In this document: piece by piece, positions 10,804 to 24,000 of the stretch
How the letters are laid out: each line of letters begins with the position of its first letter
Numbering within the stretch: the stretch's first letter is position 1
Source of the DNA: Chara braunii
Lineage: Eukaryota > Streptophyta > Charophyceae > Charales > Characeae
Direction: 5' to 3'
NCBI GenBank assembly: GCA_003427395.1
Contig: BFEA01000443.1
Coordinates: 1,077,473-1,136,471, forward strand
DNA length: 58,999 bases
Made by a program: the position numbers and the translations under genes
The notes under the pieces: generated by a model
The model's database searches: none
Told to the model about the DNA's origin: nothing
The model's input: only the letters and a program-made list of their open reading frames with translations

Positions 10804-11705
10804 TTTATTGCCATTTGACATCACATGCTAGGATGAAAGTCAGAGGTGGGAAAAGCGCGAGGCAGCAGAGAGGGGGGGATCGTTGTCAAGCATGACGGAT
10901 TCTATCTCCTTCATTCTCCTCCGCCTTTCCCTATGTCTGATCCCTCGTTCACCAATCCTTTTCAAGCGACGAAATGTGAGATGGTGTTCAATCAAATCTC
11001 AAGCATAAGAGACTCCTATTCCGTACTTGACCAATCTAGACTGGTCCACGTGACAGGGCGATTGCAGGAGCTCTGCCGGAGTTCAGGCGGAACACTTGAG
11101 GCAGGGAACCATGAGGTACGCGCCCGCTTTAACCTAACCCTAAGCCCTAAACCCTAATCCTATAACCTCAAGGGATTACCTATGACAATATTAATAGAGA
11201 GAGTACTTTGAGTCAGGGGTCCTTCATGGCTAAACCTGAAGACGGAAAGGAAGACAATAATGCTTGAGTAAGGGAAGAAAGACATGATCTGACTGGGTGT
11301 GTCTAACTGTTGTTGGTAAACGTAGTGAGAACGAGAAGTGCCGAGTCACTGTCTCGCTACGTGAATGTTTCTTTTGGGGATGTGGTGGCCAGGGGGATTG
11401 ACTTCTAGCGGTTTTCCCTCGCTTATAGGTCACTTGACCATGAGATAAGAAAGGTGGATCATAGTGTATTGTCGAACTTATGAATCATATGATTAGATAT
11501 TGAGATGATGGATTGCCTTAACAAACCCTTAGCCTGTGACTGACCTATGCTACGTACTCTCAAAAGTCCAAACTAACCCAACCAAGGATCATACGGACAA
11601 ATTTTTAGATATGAGGTACAAGTCTCGTATGACCTATCTGCATGATCTTAAAGGCTTCCGGAAGGTCCAGGGCTCAAAGGGGAATCAAGGGCAATGATAA
11701 AAAAC
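10072..11705. other. Non-coding stretch with simple repeats
   Basis: No supportable gene. It contains GTGACAC/CACACG-type short repeats (10320-10410), a GA run near 10422, and an (ATT)n microsatellite at about 10767-10805. A ~55-bp fragment at 11060-11115 resembles R2 of the inverted arms (AGCTCTGCCGG...GAGGCAGGGAA). Beyond 11200 I see nothing recognisable. Confidence 0.6.
11130..11160 (+). repeat. Degenerate telomere-like CCCTAAA repeats
   Basis: Four adjacent variants of the plant telomere unit (ACCTAA, CCCTAAG, CCCTAAA, CCCTAAT). Too short and degenerate to be a chromosome end; an interstitial patch directly after the R2-like fragment. Confidence 0.5.
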
Positions 11706-12938
11706 ATATGATAAGAGTAAGCGAGGCTCCGAGAAACCTGCCTTACCACTATAATAACAAAGAACATGTGATAAGAGTGAGCGAGGCTCCGAGAAGCCTG
11801 CCTTATCACCACAACGATATGATAATGTGGTAAGAGAAGCGAGGCTCCAAGAAGCCTGCTTTACCACTGTAATAACTAAAAAGTAATGTGGTAAGAGGAA
11901 CGAGGCTCCGAGAAGCCTGCCCTACCACTATAATAACAAAGAAGAGGTGATAAGAGTGAGCAAGGCTCCGAGAAACCTGCCTTATCACCACAACGAAATG
12001 ATAATGTGGTAAGAGGGGCGAGGTTCCGAGAAGCCTGCCTTACCACTGCATTAACAATGATCAAGGTGATAAGAGTAAGCGAGGCTCCGAGAAACCTGTC
12101 TTATCACCGCAACGATAAGAATAATGTGGTAAGAGTGCGAGGCTCCGAGAAGTCTGCCTTACCACTATAATAACAAAGAACAAGTGATAAGAGTGAGCGA
12201 GGCTCCGAGAAACCTGCCTTATCACCACAATCATATGATAATGTGGTAAGAGAAGCGAGGCTCCGAGAAGCCTGCCTTACCACTGTAATAACCAAAGAAT
12301 AATGTGGTAAGAGGAATGAGGCTCCGAGAAGCCTGCCTTACCACTATAATAACGAAGAATAGGTGATAAGAGTGGGTGAGGCTCCAAGAAGCCTGCCTTA
12401 TCACCACAACGATATGAAAATGTGGTAAGAAAAGCGACGCTCTGAGAAGCCTGCCTAACCACTATAATAACGAAGAACAGGTGATAAGAGTGAGCGAGGC
12501 TCCGAGAAGCCTGCCTTATCACCACAATGAAATGATATTGTGGTAAGAGGAGCGAGTCTCCGAGAAGTCTGCCTTACCACTGCATTAACAAGAGATCGAG
12601 GTGATAAGAGTAAGCGAGGCTCCGAGAAGTCTGCCTTATCACCGCAACGATAAGAATAATGTGGTAAGAGGAGCGAGGCTCCGAGAAACCTTCCTTACCA
12701 CTATAATAAGAAAAAACAGGTGATAAGAGTGAGCGAGACTCCAAGAAGCCTGCCTTATCACCGCAACGATAAGAATAATGTGGTAAGAGGAGCGAGGCTC
12801 CGAGAAGCCTGTCTTACCACTATAATAACAAGGAACATGAGATAAGAATGAGCGAGGCTCCGAGAAGCCTGCCTTATCACCACAACGATATGATAATGAG
12901 GTAAGAGAAGCGAGGCTCCGAGAAGCCTTCCTTACCAA
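11706..12938 (+). repeat. 59-bp tandem hairpin array (21 units, two stem types)
   Basis: Each unit of about 59 bp is a ~41-nt imperfect palindrome plus a ~18-nt AT-rich linker. The outer stem is either GTGATAAG...CTTATCAC (type A) or GTGGTAAG...CTTACCAC (type B). The inner stem is AGGCT...AGCCT around CCGAGA. I count 9 A units, 11 B units and one mixed unit at the left edge, largely alternating. Both arms agree within every unit except the first. No protein is encoded. It is superficially like a CRISPR, but spacers are not unique and the context is eukaryotic. Confidence 0.9.
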
Positions 12939-12959
12939 CATCTGCCCTAAAAGGCAGAC

Positions 12960-13735
12960 ATTGATAAAGGATGAGTAAATCATAATCGGACTACCAACGG
13001 ATATCTGCTTCCATATAACTAAACCAATCCTTTCCTAACGAGCTACTCCTGATTCTGATAAGGAGAGGATAGTGAGATCTTGACCCTCAGAGACTCATCA
13101 CTTTGAAACCTTGATTTGATCTCTATCATATGATTTCTCTCCAAAATTGAATTGATGGTGCTTCTTGTAAATTACTAAGATATGATGATTGTAAGCTACC
13201 TTTTAAAGGGAAAGCTATGTATGATCTTGTGTTGTGTCTACATGTTTCATCACTCTTGAAAAAGATTACGAAAGAACACCGTAAGGAACTGCAATTCTGT
13301 TATCATTGGATAACAGGTCGGTAGAACTCCGACTCAACTTCCACATAGTTTGATACCCACACATAAGACAAAACCTGAAAAGGGAACAGACATATTTCCC
13401 CCTGTATCTTAGCCTAAATTGTCCAAATCATCTCTCGAAGGTCTTTGAAAAGGTGAAGGGCTGGGTAATAGGAGGCAGAAGTTGGAAGCAGTATTGTTTT
13501 CAAGGTTTGGGGGGAGTGAGGGACTTGCTATTATTGGGTTAAAGGTTGACTCTTGTAGCGCATTCTGTGCTGACATTTTGTATGTGTGTATGTGGTCTTC
13601 TTGCATCTACACAAGTGTTTGGGCAGTGATCTGTCATCTGAACATTGGGGAAATATCTGGGATATTCAGACACTGGGCACCGCAATTGTGAAAGTGAGGT
13701 CTACCACTCATTCGCTCCCCTGATTTACATATATA
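12960..13735. other. Gene-free stretch
   Basis: No reading frame, repeat or site that I can support. An unrelated-looking spacer between the hairpin array and the TA run. Confidence 0.5.

Positions 13736-13775
<40 letters not shown>
13736..13775 (+). repeat. (TA)n microsatellite
   Basis: About 38 bp of near-perfect TA alternation, just upstream of the gypsy protease fragment. Confidence 0.95.
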
Positions 13776-13777
<2 letters not shown>

Positions 13778-13825
13778 TGTGAATAGGGTCATACTTTGGC
13801 CTAAGCTTGAGAAGGTTATTGTCTA

Positions 13826-14169
13826 GGAGTCTGTTCGAGAAGAAAAGTGGTCACGCAGAAGAGTGACCACGGTCCGAATAGAAGATCGGATTCCGAAAGA
13901 AGCCAACTGGAGCATTGTAGGGAGTAAGATGGACTGAAAGTTCGTACGGACGGGGTCCATAGACGTTATGATGAAAGGAAAAATGTGCCCAGGAATGGTT
14001 GATATGGGGGCAGAGATGAACATCATAAACGGAGAGACTGCGTAGAGATTGGGGTTGGAGATTGATGAAAACGATTGTGGATTCCTCAATGGAGCTAGTG
14101 GCAAAACCGGGTACACGGGGGTTGCTTCTAATGTTGTAATTGAGATAGGAAGGGTCAAGGTGCGTACGT
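13826..14169 (+). pseudogene. Gypsy retropepsin, N-terminal part (copy 2, split by insertion)
   Basis: Retropepsins are the aspartic proteases that cut the Gag-Pol polyprotein. The frame contains GMVDMGAEMNII and GVASNVVIEI, aligning residue for residue with the minus-strand protease at 54709-55632 (GMVDTGAEMNII, GTASNVIIEI). The active-site DTG reads DMG here, and TGA and TAG stops interrupt the frame. The sequence stops at ACGT (14166-14169) in the middle of a Cys codon, and the same codon and frame resume at 24834. It is one gene split by the 10.66-kb insertion. The upstream gag is not recognisable. Confidence 0.9.
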
Positions 14170-15250
14170 TGTAGGGCCAAACCCCGGTAGACTTTCGAGC
14201 CTTAGTCGACCCCACTGCGGGTCCCAGTTGGCTCGGCCCGCCCACGCTCATGCTCAGGGCGCGGGCCGTTCATCCCAGGGTCACCCCCACCTAGCGCTTT
14301 GAGATGGATGGAGTTGAGCCATCGCGCGAGAGAGCTTTGACATTGGGGATGTAGCTCAGCCCTCACGCCCGGTGGTAGTCTCGCTTGGTCATTCCACAAC
14401 GCTGATTTTTTTCGATTCTTGGTTGTGTTCTCGGACAATTGCTCTTTCCATACGCAGGCTGTCCAAGGGTTCCTTGAAGGTCTTTCTTCTCTTGTGCCCA
14501 GGCTAAGCGTCATCCTTAGGCCGCGCACCATTTCCCTAAGCATTGTGTTCCTACGGGGTCATTGGGGTGCAGCGGTGCCGTCCTCCCCCCTCACCTCTAC
14601 TCACCCATCGGATCTCATACATCTCCTCCAACCCTATTGACGCAGACCCCTTAGTCCTTTCGGGGCCTTTACATGCATGTACACCCAACCTCACATTTCC
14701 CTTGGCAAGAGGACACTTAATTTTCTCATTTACACTCCACGTCTCAAACACAAAGATCATTTTCATGGGTTGGCTTTATGCTAAGGGTCCCGTAGCCCCT
14801 TTGCCCCTCTTCCCTTTTCCTTTTGATGCCCGGTTCCTCCCGGCCCTATCCCGCTCAAGGCATCCTCAACCTTCACTCATGCGCAATCCCACACAAGCAA
14901 AGATCCATACAATCTCCCATTGGGGGTCAACACATAGCCCTTCTCACATGCCTACCTTTCCATACTTTTTGGCTGCTCTTTATTCCCTTCCTTTGCTCAA
15001 TCAGCCCATTCTCTTCTCATAGTCATGTAGTCGGGGAAATGGTTGAGTCGAACTGACTTTGCTTCCACTTATACTCTCTCTCGGATTCTGCCTCTTTTTC
15101 TCACTTTCCCAACCGTTATTTCCTTTGCCTTCTTGGTGGCATAAGGGACCGGCTACCCTCCCTTTGCCCTCTTTCTCCACCAAATGAGGTCTGATCTCTT
15201 TTTACCATTCGCACACTGACAATGTACCAAGTGAGGGGACAAAGGTTAGT
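14170..15250. other. Unique 5' segment of giant element
   Basis: GC-rich then pyrimidine-rich non-coding sequence without recognisable protein similarity. It holds the 5' terminus and could contain an LTR promoter, but I see no convincing TATA box or other element. Confidence 0.5.
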
Positions 15251-15319
15251 CATATGCCAAGTGAGGGGAAGAGAGAGGGAGAAAGAGGGCAAGGCGAAGA
15301 GGGAGGGAAATAGAGAAGT

Positions 15320-15338
15320 AGGAGAGGAAGATAGATAA

Positions 15339-15374
<36 letters not shown>

Positions 15375-15389
15375 AGATAGATAAGATAG

Positions 15390-15423
<34 letters not shown>

Positions 15424-15452
15424 AGGAGTAGGAGAGGAATATATATATATAT

Positions 15453-15505
<53 letters not shown>
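15320..15505 (+). repeat. (GATA)n, (TA)n and (GA)n microsatellites
   Basis: A GATA run at about 15335-15410, GA, a short TA run near 15440-15455, and a longer GA run to about 15505. Compound simple sequence separating the 5' segment from satellite A. Confidence 0.95.
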
Positions 15506-15506
<1 letters not shown>

Positions 15507-15599
15507 AACTTCTAATCCTAATCAAATCAGTTCCCCGTAGTAGCAGCCAAATGTCGGTCACCCATCCCATAATGAAAGATCGAGTAAGTACGAATTGGA

Positions 15600-18070
15600 A
15601 CACTTCAACATACATGAACTTGACGATGAGAAGCTAGAACTAGTGAAAAGCACATACATATAGAGGAAAGATCAACTAAGTATGAACCGGAACATCACAA
15701 CATATATGAACGTGACAATGAGAAACTAGAACAAGTGAAAAACAAACACACATAGAGGAAAGATCAACTAAGTATTACCCGTAATATCTCAACATACATT
15801 AATTTGACAATGAGAAGCTAGAACTAGTGAAAAACACACATACATAGAGGAGAGATCAACTAAGTAGGAATCGGAACATCACAACATACATGATCTTAAC
15901 AATGAGAAGCTAGAATTAGTGAAAAACACATACACATAGAGGAAAGATCAACTAAGTATGACCCGGAACATCACAACATACATGAATTTGACAATGAGAA
16001 GCTAGAACTAGTGAAAAACACAAACACACAGAGGAGAGATCAACTCAGTAGCAACCAGAACATCACAACATACATGAACTTGACAAGGGGAAGCTTGAAC
16101 TAGTGAACAACACTTGCACATGAAGGAAAGATCAACTAAGTAGGAACCGGAACATCACAACATACATGAACTTGACAATGAGATACTAGACTAGCGAACG
16201 ACATTTGCACATAGAGGAGAGATCAACTAAGCATAAACCGGAACATCACAATACATATAAACTTGACAATGAGAAGCTAGAACTAGTGAAAAACATATGC
16301 ATATTAAGAAATGATCAACTAAGTAGGGACCGGAACATCACAATATACATGAACTTGACAATGAGAAGCTAGACTAGTGAACGACACATGCACATAGAGG
16401 AGAGATCAACTAAGTAGGAACTAGAACATCACAACATACATGAACTTGACAATGAGATACTTGAACTAGTGAAGGACACATGCACATGGAGGAAAGATCA
16501 ACTAAGTAGGAACTGGAACATCATAACATACATGAACTTGACAATGAGACAGACTGTGAACGACACATGCACATAGAGGAGAGATCAACTAAGTAGGAAC
16601 CGGAACATCACATCATACATGAACGTGACAATGAGATGCTAGACTAGTGAACGGCACATGCACATAGAGGAGAGATCAACTAAGTACGAACCGGAACATT
16701 ACAACACATATCAATTTGATAATGAGAAGCTAGACGTAGTGAAAGACATATGCAAATGGGGGAAATATAAACTAAGTATGAACCAAAACATCACAACATA
16801 CATGAACTTGACAATGAGAAGCTACAACTAGTGAAAGACATATGCGCATGGAGAAAAAATCAACTAAGAAGGAACCGGAACATCACAACACACATGAACC
16901 TGACAATGAGAAGCTAGAACTAGTGAAAGACACATGCACATAGAGGAGAGATCGACTAAGCATAAACCGGAACATCACAACACATATGAACTTGACAACG
17001 GGATACTTGAACTAGTAAAAAACATATGCATATGAAGGAAAGATCAACTAAGTAGAAACCGGAACATCACAACATACATCAACTTGGCAATGAGATACTA
17101 GACTCATGAATGACACATGCACATAGAGGAGAGATCAACTAAGTAGAAAACGGAACATCACAACATACATGAACTTGACAATGAGATACTTGAACTAGTG
17201 AAGGACACATGCACATGGAGGAAAAATAAACTTAGTAGGAACCAGAACATCACATCATACATGAGCTTGACAATGAGAAGCTTGAACTAGTGAACAACAC
17301 GTGCACATGAAGGGAACATCAACTAAGTAGTAACCGGAACATCACAGCATACATGAACTTGACAAGGAAATACTAGACTAGTGAACGACACATGCACGTA
17401 GATGAGAGATCAACTAAACCTGAACCGGAACATCACAACACATATGAACTTGACAATGAGACGCTAAAACTAGAGAAAGACATATGCATATGAAGGAAGG
17501 ATCAACTTAAGTAGGAACCGGAACATCACAACATACATGAACTTCACAATGAGATACTAGACTAGTGAACGGCACATGCAGAAAGAGGAAAGATCAAGTA
17601 AGCATGAACCGGAACATCACAACACATATGAAGTTGACAATGGGATACTTGAACTAGTAAAAGACATATGCATATGAAGGAAATAACAACTAAGTTGGAA
17701 CCGGAACATCATAACATACATGAACTTGACGATGAGCTACTAGACTAGTGAACGACACATGCACATAGAGGAGAGATCAACTAAGCTTGAACCAGAACAT
17801 CACAACGCATATGAACTTGACAATAGGAAGCCAGAACTAGTGGAGGGCACATGCACATGGAGGAAAGATCAACTTAAGTAGAAACCGGAACATCACAAAA
17901 TACATGAACTTGACAATGAGATGCTAAACCGGTGAACGACACATGTATATAGAGGAGAGATCAACTAAGTATGAACCAGAACATCACAACTCCTATGAAC
18001 TTGATAATGAGAAGCTAGACTAATGAACAACACATGCACATAGAGGAGAGGTCAACTAAGTATGCACTGG
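15600..18070 (+). repeat. Satellite A array (copy 2), 91-92-bp monomers, ~27 units
   Basis: Core GGAACATCACAACATACATG, then AACTTGACAATGAGAAGCT and GATCAACTAAGTAGGAACC. Successive cores are 91-92 bp apart. Monomers are diverged from one another, so the array is old or unhomogenised. It occupies about a quarter of the element. Confidence 0.93.
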
Positions 18071-18075
18071 ATCAT

Positions 18076-18270
18076 CATCATGTGAGAGTTGAACTATGTA
18101 CGTGAGTGAGACTTGCTCAAACACATGCTCACGGCTCATGTATGCAACCAAGTTTGAAATAAACTGCCATCATGTGAAAGTTGAGGCATGTATGTGGGTG
18201 AGACTTGCTCAAACACCTGCCTATGGCTCATACATGCAGCCAAGTTTGAAACGGAATGTCATTGTCGACC
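18076..18270 (+). repeat. Two-unit ~92-bp linker repeat between satellites A and B
   Basis: Two diverged copies of a block starting CATCATGTGA and containing GAGACTTGCTCAAACAC and GCAACCAAGTTTGAAA (second copy GCAGCC). Same period as the satellites, so probably a third monomer type from the same ancestral unit. Confidence 0.75.
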
Positions 18271-18319
18271 ATGTGAGTGGGAGGCACAAGCTAAACTAGT
18301 CCCAAGACACAAGTCTTGA

Positions 18320-20850
18320 ACACGAAATCACCTATGGAAAATTCGGAGTATTCCCTTCTAGCACATAAGTGAAAATCAAGACTTACATTAGGCCAAATCA
18401 CAAGTAATGAGCATGAGATCATTCATAGAAGAATCGGAGCATCTCCTATTAGTGTGTGAGTGAAAAGCAAGATCTATACTAGTGCAAATCACAAGTAATG
18501 AGCATGCGATCATTCATAGAAGGATCGAAGCATCTCCTACTAGTGTGTGAGTGAAATGCAAGAGTCCAAGAAGCCCAAATCACAAGATTGAATATGAGAT
18601 AATCCATTGAAGAATCGGGATATCTCCTACTAGTGTGTGAGTGAAATGCAAGAGTTACACTATGCTATATCACAAGGTTTGAGCAAGAGATCATCCATGG
18701 AAGAATCGGAGGATCTCCTATTAACATGTGAGTGAAAGGCAAGATCTAAATTTGTCCAAATCACAAGTAATGAGCATGAGATCATTCATGAAAGAATGTG
18801 AGGGTCTCCTACTAGCATGTGAGTGGAAAGCAAGATCTACACTAGTCCAAATCCCAAGTAATGAGCATGAGATCATATTCATAAAATAATCGGAGCATCT
18901 CCTACTAGCAAGTGAGTGAAAGGCAAGATCTACTCTAGTCAAAATCACAAGTGATGAGCATGATATCATTCATAGAAGAATCGGAACATCTCCTACTAGT
19001 GTGTGAGTGAAGTGCAAGAGTTACACTAGGCTATATCACAAGATTTGAGCAAGAGATCATCCATGAAAGAATCGGAGGATCTCCTACTAGCATGTGAGTG
19101 GAAGACAAGATCTACACTCGTCCAAACCACAAGTAATGAGAATGAGATCAACCATAAATGAATCGGAGCATCTCCTACTAGCATGTGAGTGAAAGGCAAG
19201 ACTTACACTAGTCCAAACCACAAAGATTGAACATGAGATCATCCATAGAAGAATCGGAACATCTCCTCCTAGTGTGTGAGTGAAATGCAAGGGTTATACT
19301 AGGCTATATCACAAGATTTAAGTAACGAGCATGAGATCAACCATAAAACAATCGGAGCATCTCCTACTAGCATGTGACTGAAAAGCAAGATCTACACTAG
19401 TCCAAATAACAAGTAATGAGCTTGAGATCATTCATAGAAGAATCGGATCATCTCCTACGAGTATGTGAGTGAAAAGCAAGATCTACGGTAGTCCAAATCA
19501 CAAGTAATGAGCATGAGTTCATTCATAGAAGAAGTGGAGCATCTCCTACTAGCATGTGAGTGAAATGCAAGAGTTGAAGTAGCCCAAATCACAAAGATTG
19601 AGCATGAGATCATCCATAGAAGAATCGGAACATCTCCTACTAGTGTGCGAGTGAAATGCGAGAGTTACACTAGGCTATATCACAAGATTTGGGCAAGAGA
19701 TCATCCATGGAATAATCAGAGGATCTCCTACTAGCATGTGAGTGAAAGACAAGATCCACACTAATCCAAACCACAAGTAATGAGCATGAGATCAACCATA
19801 AAAGAATCGGAGCATCTCCTACTAGCACGTGAGTGAAAAGCAAGACCTACACTAGTCCAAATCACAAGTAATGAACATGAGATCATTCATAAAAGAATCA
19901 GATCATCTCGTACTAGTATGCGAGTGAAAAGCAAGATCTACACTAGTCCAAATCACAAGTAATGAGCATGAGATCATTCATACAAGAAGCGGAGCATCTC
20001 CTACTAGCATGTGAGTGAAATGCAAAAGTTAAAGTAACCCAAATCATAAAGATTGAGCATGAAATCAGCCACAGAAGAATCGGAACATCTCCTACTAGCG
20101 TGTGAATGAAATGTAAGAGTTACACTAGGCTATATCACAAGATTTGAGCAAGAGATCATCCATGGAAGAATCAGAGGATCTCCTACTAGCATGTGAGTGA
20201 AAAACAAGATATACACTAGCTCAAACTACAAGTAATGATCATTAGATCAACCATAAAAGAATCGGAGCATCTCTTATTAGCATGTGAGTGAAAAGCAAGA
20301 ACTACACTAGTCCAAATCACAAGTAACGAGCATGAGATCATCCATAGGAGAATCGGAACATCTCCTACTAGTATGAGTGAAATGCAAGAGTTACACGAGG
20401 CTATATCACAAGATTTGAGCAAGAGATCATCCATGGAAGAATCAGATCATCTCCTACTAGCATGTGAGTGAAAAGCAAGAGTTACACTACGCTATATCAC
20501 AAGATTTGAGCAAGAGATCATTCATGGAAGAATTGGAGGATCTCCTATTAGTATGTGAGTGAAAAGCAGGATCTATACTAGTCCAAATCACAAGTAATGA
20601 GCGTGAGATCATCCATGAAAGAAGCGGAGCATTACATACTAGTGTGCGGGTGAAAAACAAGAGTTTGAGTAACCCAAATTACAAGAATTGAGCATGAGAT
20701 CATCCATAGAAGAATCAGAGCCCTACCTACTAGTGTGTGAGTGAAAAACAAGAGTTTGAGTAACCCAAATCACAAGTAACTAGCATGAGATCATCCATAG
20801 AAGAATCAGAGCCCTACCTACTAGTGGGTGAGTGAAAAACAAGAGTTTGA
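18320..20850 (+). repeat. Satellite B array (copy 2), ~90-bp monomers, ~28 units
   Basis: Core ATCGGAGCATCTCCTACTAG, then GTGAGTGAAA, CACAAGTAATGAGCATGAGA and TCATCCATAGAAGA. There is some higher-order patterning, with blocks of 'CAAGATCTACACTAGTCC' and 'AGAGTTACACTAGGC' monomers alternating. Open frames here are satellite artefacts. Confidence 0.92.
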
Positions 20851-20869
20851 GTAACCGAATAGGAAGGAG

Positions 20870-21052
20870 AGGATGAAGAAGAAGAAGAAGAAGAAGAAGA
20901 GGAAAAAAAAGAAGAAGAGGAGGAGGGAGAGGAAGAAGAAGAAGAGGAAGAAGGTGAATAAGAAGAAGAAGAAGAAGAAGAGGAGGAAGGAGAAGAAGAA
21001 GAAAGAAAAGAGGAGGAAGAAGAAGAAAAGGAAGAAGAGGAAGAAGACGAAG
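20870..21052 (+). repeat. GAA/GGA purine tract (copy 2)
   Basis: Purine-only tract directly after satellite B, matching 1440-1740 in copy 1. It gives a spurious Lys-repeat open frame. Confidence 0.9.
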
Positions 21053-21059
21053 AATCATC

Positions 21060-24000
21060 TTCCTTCCACTCACCTTGTTAATGTCTTGGAGATGAAGTCT
21101 CAATCTTGATGAGGTTTCCTCCCTCTTGCACAAAGCACCTTCTTGGCTATGACCATCTTCTTCTTCAAGCCTCTCTCCTCCCATTCTCACTCTCTCCCAA
21201 GTTACCACAAGCTCCAATCACCACAACTATGGTGTCCTTCCCTCTAGGAGGGTTAATGAGACTCCCTCTAGCCTCTCTCTCTTCCTCACACCCAGGGGCT
21301 ATGGCGGATCACCTCCCCTAGTGCCACCCTCACTACCTCTAGTCTCTAGAGCTCCTCTCCCTAGCTCATGGCCTCCACCAAGCTCCCAAACTAGCATGGG
21401 CTCTCCTCTCCTCTCTCCAAGTGAAAGAGTGTTCTCATGAGGTCACTTGGGCAGCATGGGCACTCCTCATGCAATTGTGAAAGTGGCGGACTGAATTCCC
21501 AGCTTATGTAGGCTGAAACCAGCAGTCCGGCCAGCCCATGAGCCTCCCCATGTCCCATGAGGTGAACCGAGGTACCCACAAGGCAAAATTTTACTACTAG
21601 GTCCTTCCGCAGGTACACGGGCCTCTTTTTGGCCAAGTACATGCAGTCTAAGTGGTTGGTACCAACTCGGATTGGCTCTTGGCCTACTCTGACCTCCTTT
21701 TCACCTCCCAAATGCTGCCCCCTTGGGTCCTAATGCCCAAGGGGCAATTTTACTTGAGATAAAAAAACCTACTGGACCTTTTGCTCGATTTTTTTCAGTT
21801 TGTACCCCATTTTTGGTAGGTCGAGATATTTTTCCATGCAGCGGCACATTTTAAGCCTTGGATCTGGTTGAGAGCCAAGGCCAACAATATTCCGTGTCAC
21901 CCCCTAGTAACCCTTGCTTCAATTTTGAGCCCCTAAGTCCACTTTTCCAATTTTTGGTGCATCTGGCTCTCTTTTTGGGCCAAATGCACAGTTTCGTCCT
22001 TTTCCCTCTTTTGTTTCTTTCCATTTTTGGCTGCCACCTCATTCCGGAGCTAGCCGTTTTGAGCTGGCCAAAAAAAAAACGGCTAGTTCCTCTCCATCAT
22101 GAGATCTGATCTCAGATCCATGGTCCAAAAGAAAACCGGTCATTTGTCTTTTGCCCCAAGGACCATTTTCTCTCATTTTCTTCTTTTTAATTTAGATTTT
22201 ATTAAGATATGGCCCCAAGGGTCATATCTCTGCAATCCGGATTGCCCTTCCTCATTCTAGGAGGGATGAGGTCACAGTTGGGACATGTCAGTCCCTACTG
22301 TGCAGGTCCCAATAGGCCGGCACACTCTCCTCCACTCTGTTCTCCCTTTTTGTCTCATTCTCCCTCATTTTTCTTTCATTTTTCATTTTTTTTCTTCTTA
22401 TATTTCAGTTGTGACAAGTGTCAAACTGTTGTGCACCCTCTTTCTAGGCCTTGGGGCCTCATTCAAGGCCAGGTTCATAGCTAGTACTTGGTCGTTATAT
22501 CTCAGATTTCAACAATGGCACCCCCATGCTCCTAGAGGGCTCCACTTTGCCTCCATTTGTCCAATTTTAAACCCCCTTTGCTCCGATTTTCTAAAAACAA
22601 CCTTTTTCTATGTTGAGTCTCTTGAGGCTCTATTTTCCCATGCCTAGCTAGTCCGAGATTTTTCGAAGTGCGGGAAACCCTCCCAACACCATTATTTTAC
22701 TTTCCTTTTTCTCCCCATGACTCTCCCACTTGCCCCCACTAGTGCTTGTGCTAGTGGTGCTAATATTTCATAATGTCTAGATCCTTGATCTCAACGGTGC
22801 CGTTTGCTTGCACAATTATTCCTTTTGTTTACTCATGGTTCCCTTCGGACATCCCGAGTCCCCGTAACTTTCCTCCATACTAGTTTCATTTTCTTATCCC
22901 ACCGGCGGTCCCGTCGGCGCGTGGCCCGTTTTTCGACTTTTATTATTTGGACCCACTTGGTCCCCAACAACATTTCGGACGGTGTCCCATTTTTATTTTT
23001 CGGGTCCTCTTGCCCTTTGTGGTCCCATCATCTCTACATGCGTACTGATTTTTCTCGGTCGCCGTTTACCGTCTCCCATGCCGAAATTGCTTCTTTTTAG
23101 CATTTTGGGCTTGATGTGGCTCATTTTCCCATGGCCTAGGCATCCCCATGCAGTCCGTTATTCCTCGGACTGTAGTCATGACCATTTTTTTAGTCCCACA
23201 GCCCCACAACTTGCCCCATGCTAAAAGAAAATAAAGCGTTAAATTTCTAAGTGCATCCGGGCTCAATATTGGCTCCCGATGCACAAAAAACATGTGTTTC
23301 TCCTCCCCCAGGTAATCCGTTATTTTTCGGTTGCATGGAGCTTTGATTTTCTTTGATTTTCTTTGATTTGCAAAAGTCAAAGAAAATCAAAACCCATTGC
23401 AACCGCTATATTCCAGAATGAATCTGGTCACGGTTGTATCTCCCCAAGTGACCGTTTTTTACCGTTAAGGCATTTTTCTCTTTTCTTTTCTTTTCTCTTT
23501 TTCTTTTTTTTTCTTTTCCTCCTTTCTTGGACAGTAGGGACCTGCTAGTCCCTACTTGTGGCAGCCCCTACTGACGGCCAACTCACTCACTCCCTCTCAC
23601 TCTTCTTGTCTTATTCTCCCACATTTTTTTTTTTTTTTCTCTTTTTTATAGCATGCCAAGTGTCAAGTGACCGTCAAGACCCTTTTCTAGCCCCTTCCTC
23701 TTAGTTTTGGCCCTTCCTATGCCGTAGGTGCAGTCCGTTATATCTCGGACTGCAATACTGGCCTTCTCATGCCCATGGAAGCTTCCCTTTACTTCTATTT
23801 TCCTCCCATAATGGCCCCTCGTACTCCGATTTTTTCTCGGGGGCTATTTTTCACATGGGGTCTCTGTTGACTCTATTCTCTTGAGGGAGGTTGATCCAAG
23901 ATTTTTCGGATTGCTCCCATGCCTCCCATTTTAAGTTTCTTTACTTTTTCTTTCCTTTTCGGCCTTCCCGTTTGCTACCGCTAGTGCTTGCACTAGTGGT

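Noticed and set aside
11130-11160. Chromosome end
   Set aside because: Only about four degenerate telomere-like units with transposon DNA on both sides; an interstitial patch.
11706-12938. CRISPR-like array
   Set aside because: Regular repeats with spacers, but spacers are short, AT-rich and repeated rather than unique, repeats are diverged, no cas genes, and the DNA is eukaryotic transposon sequence.
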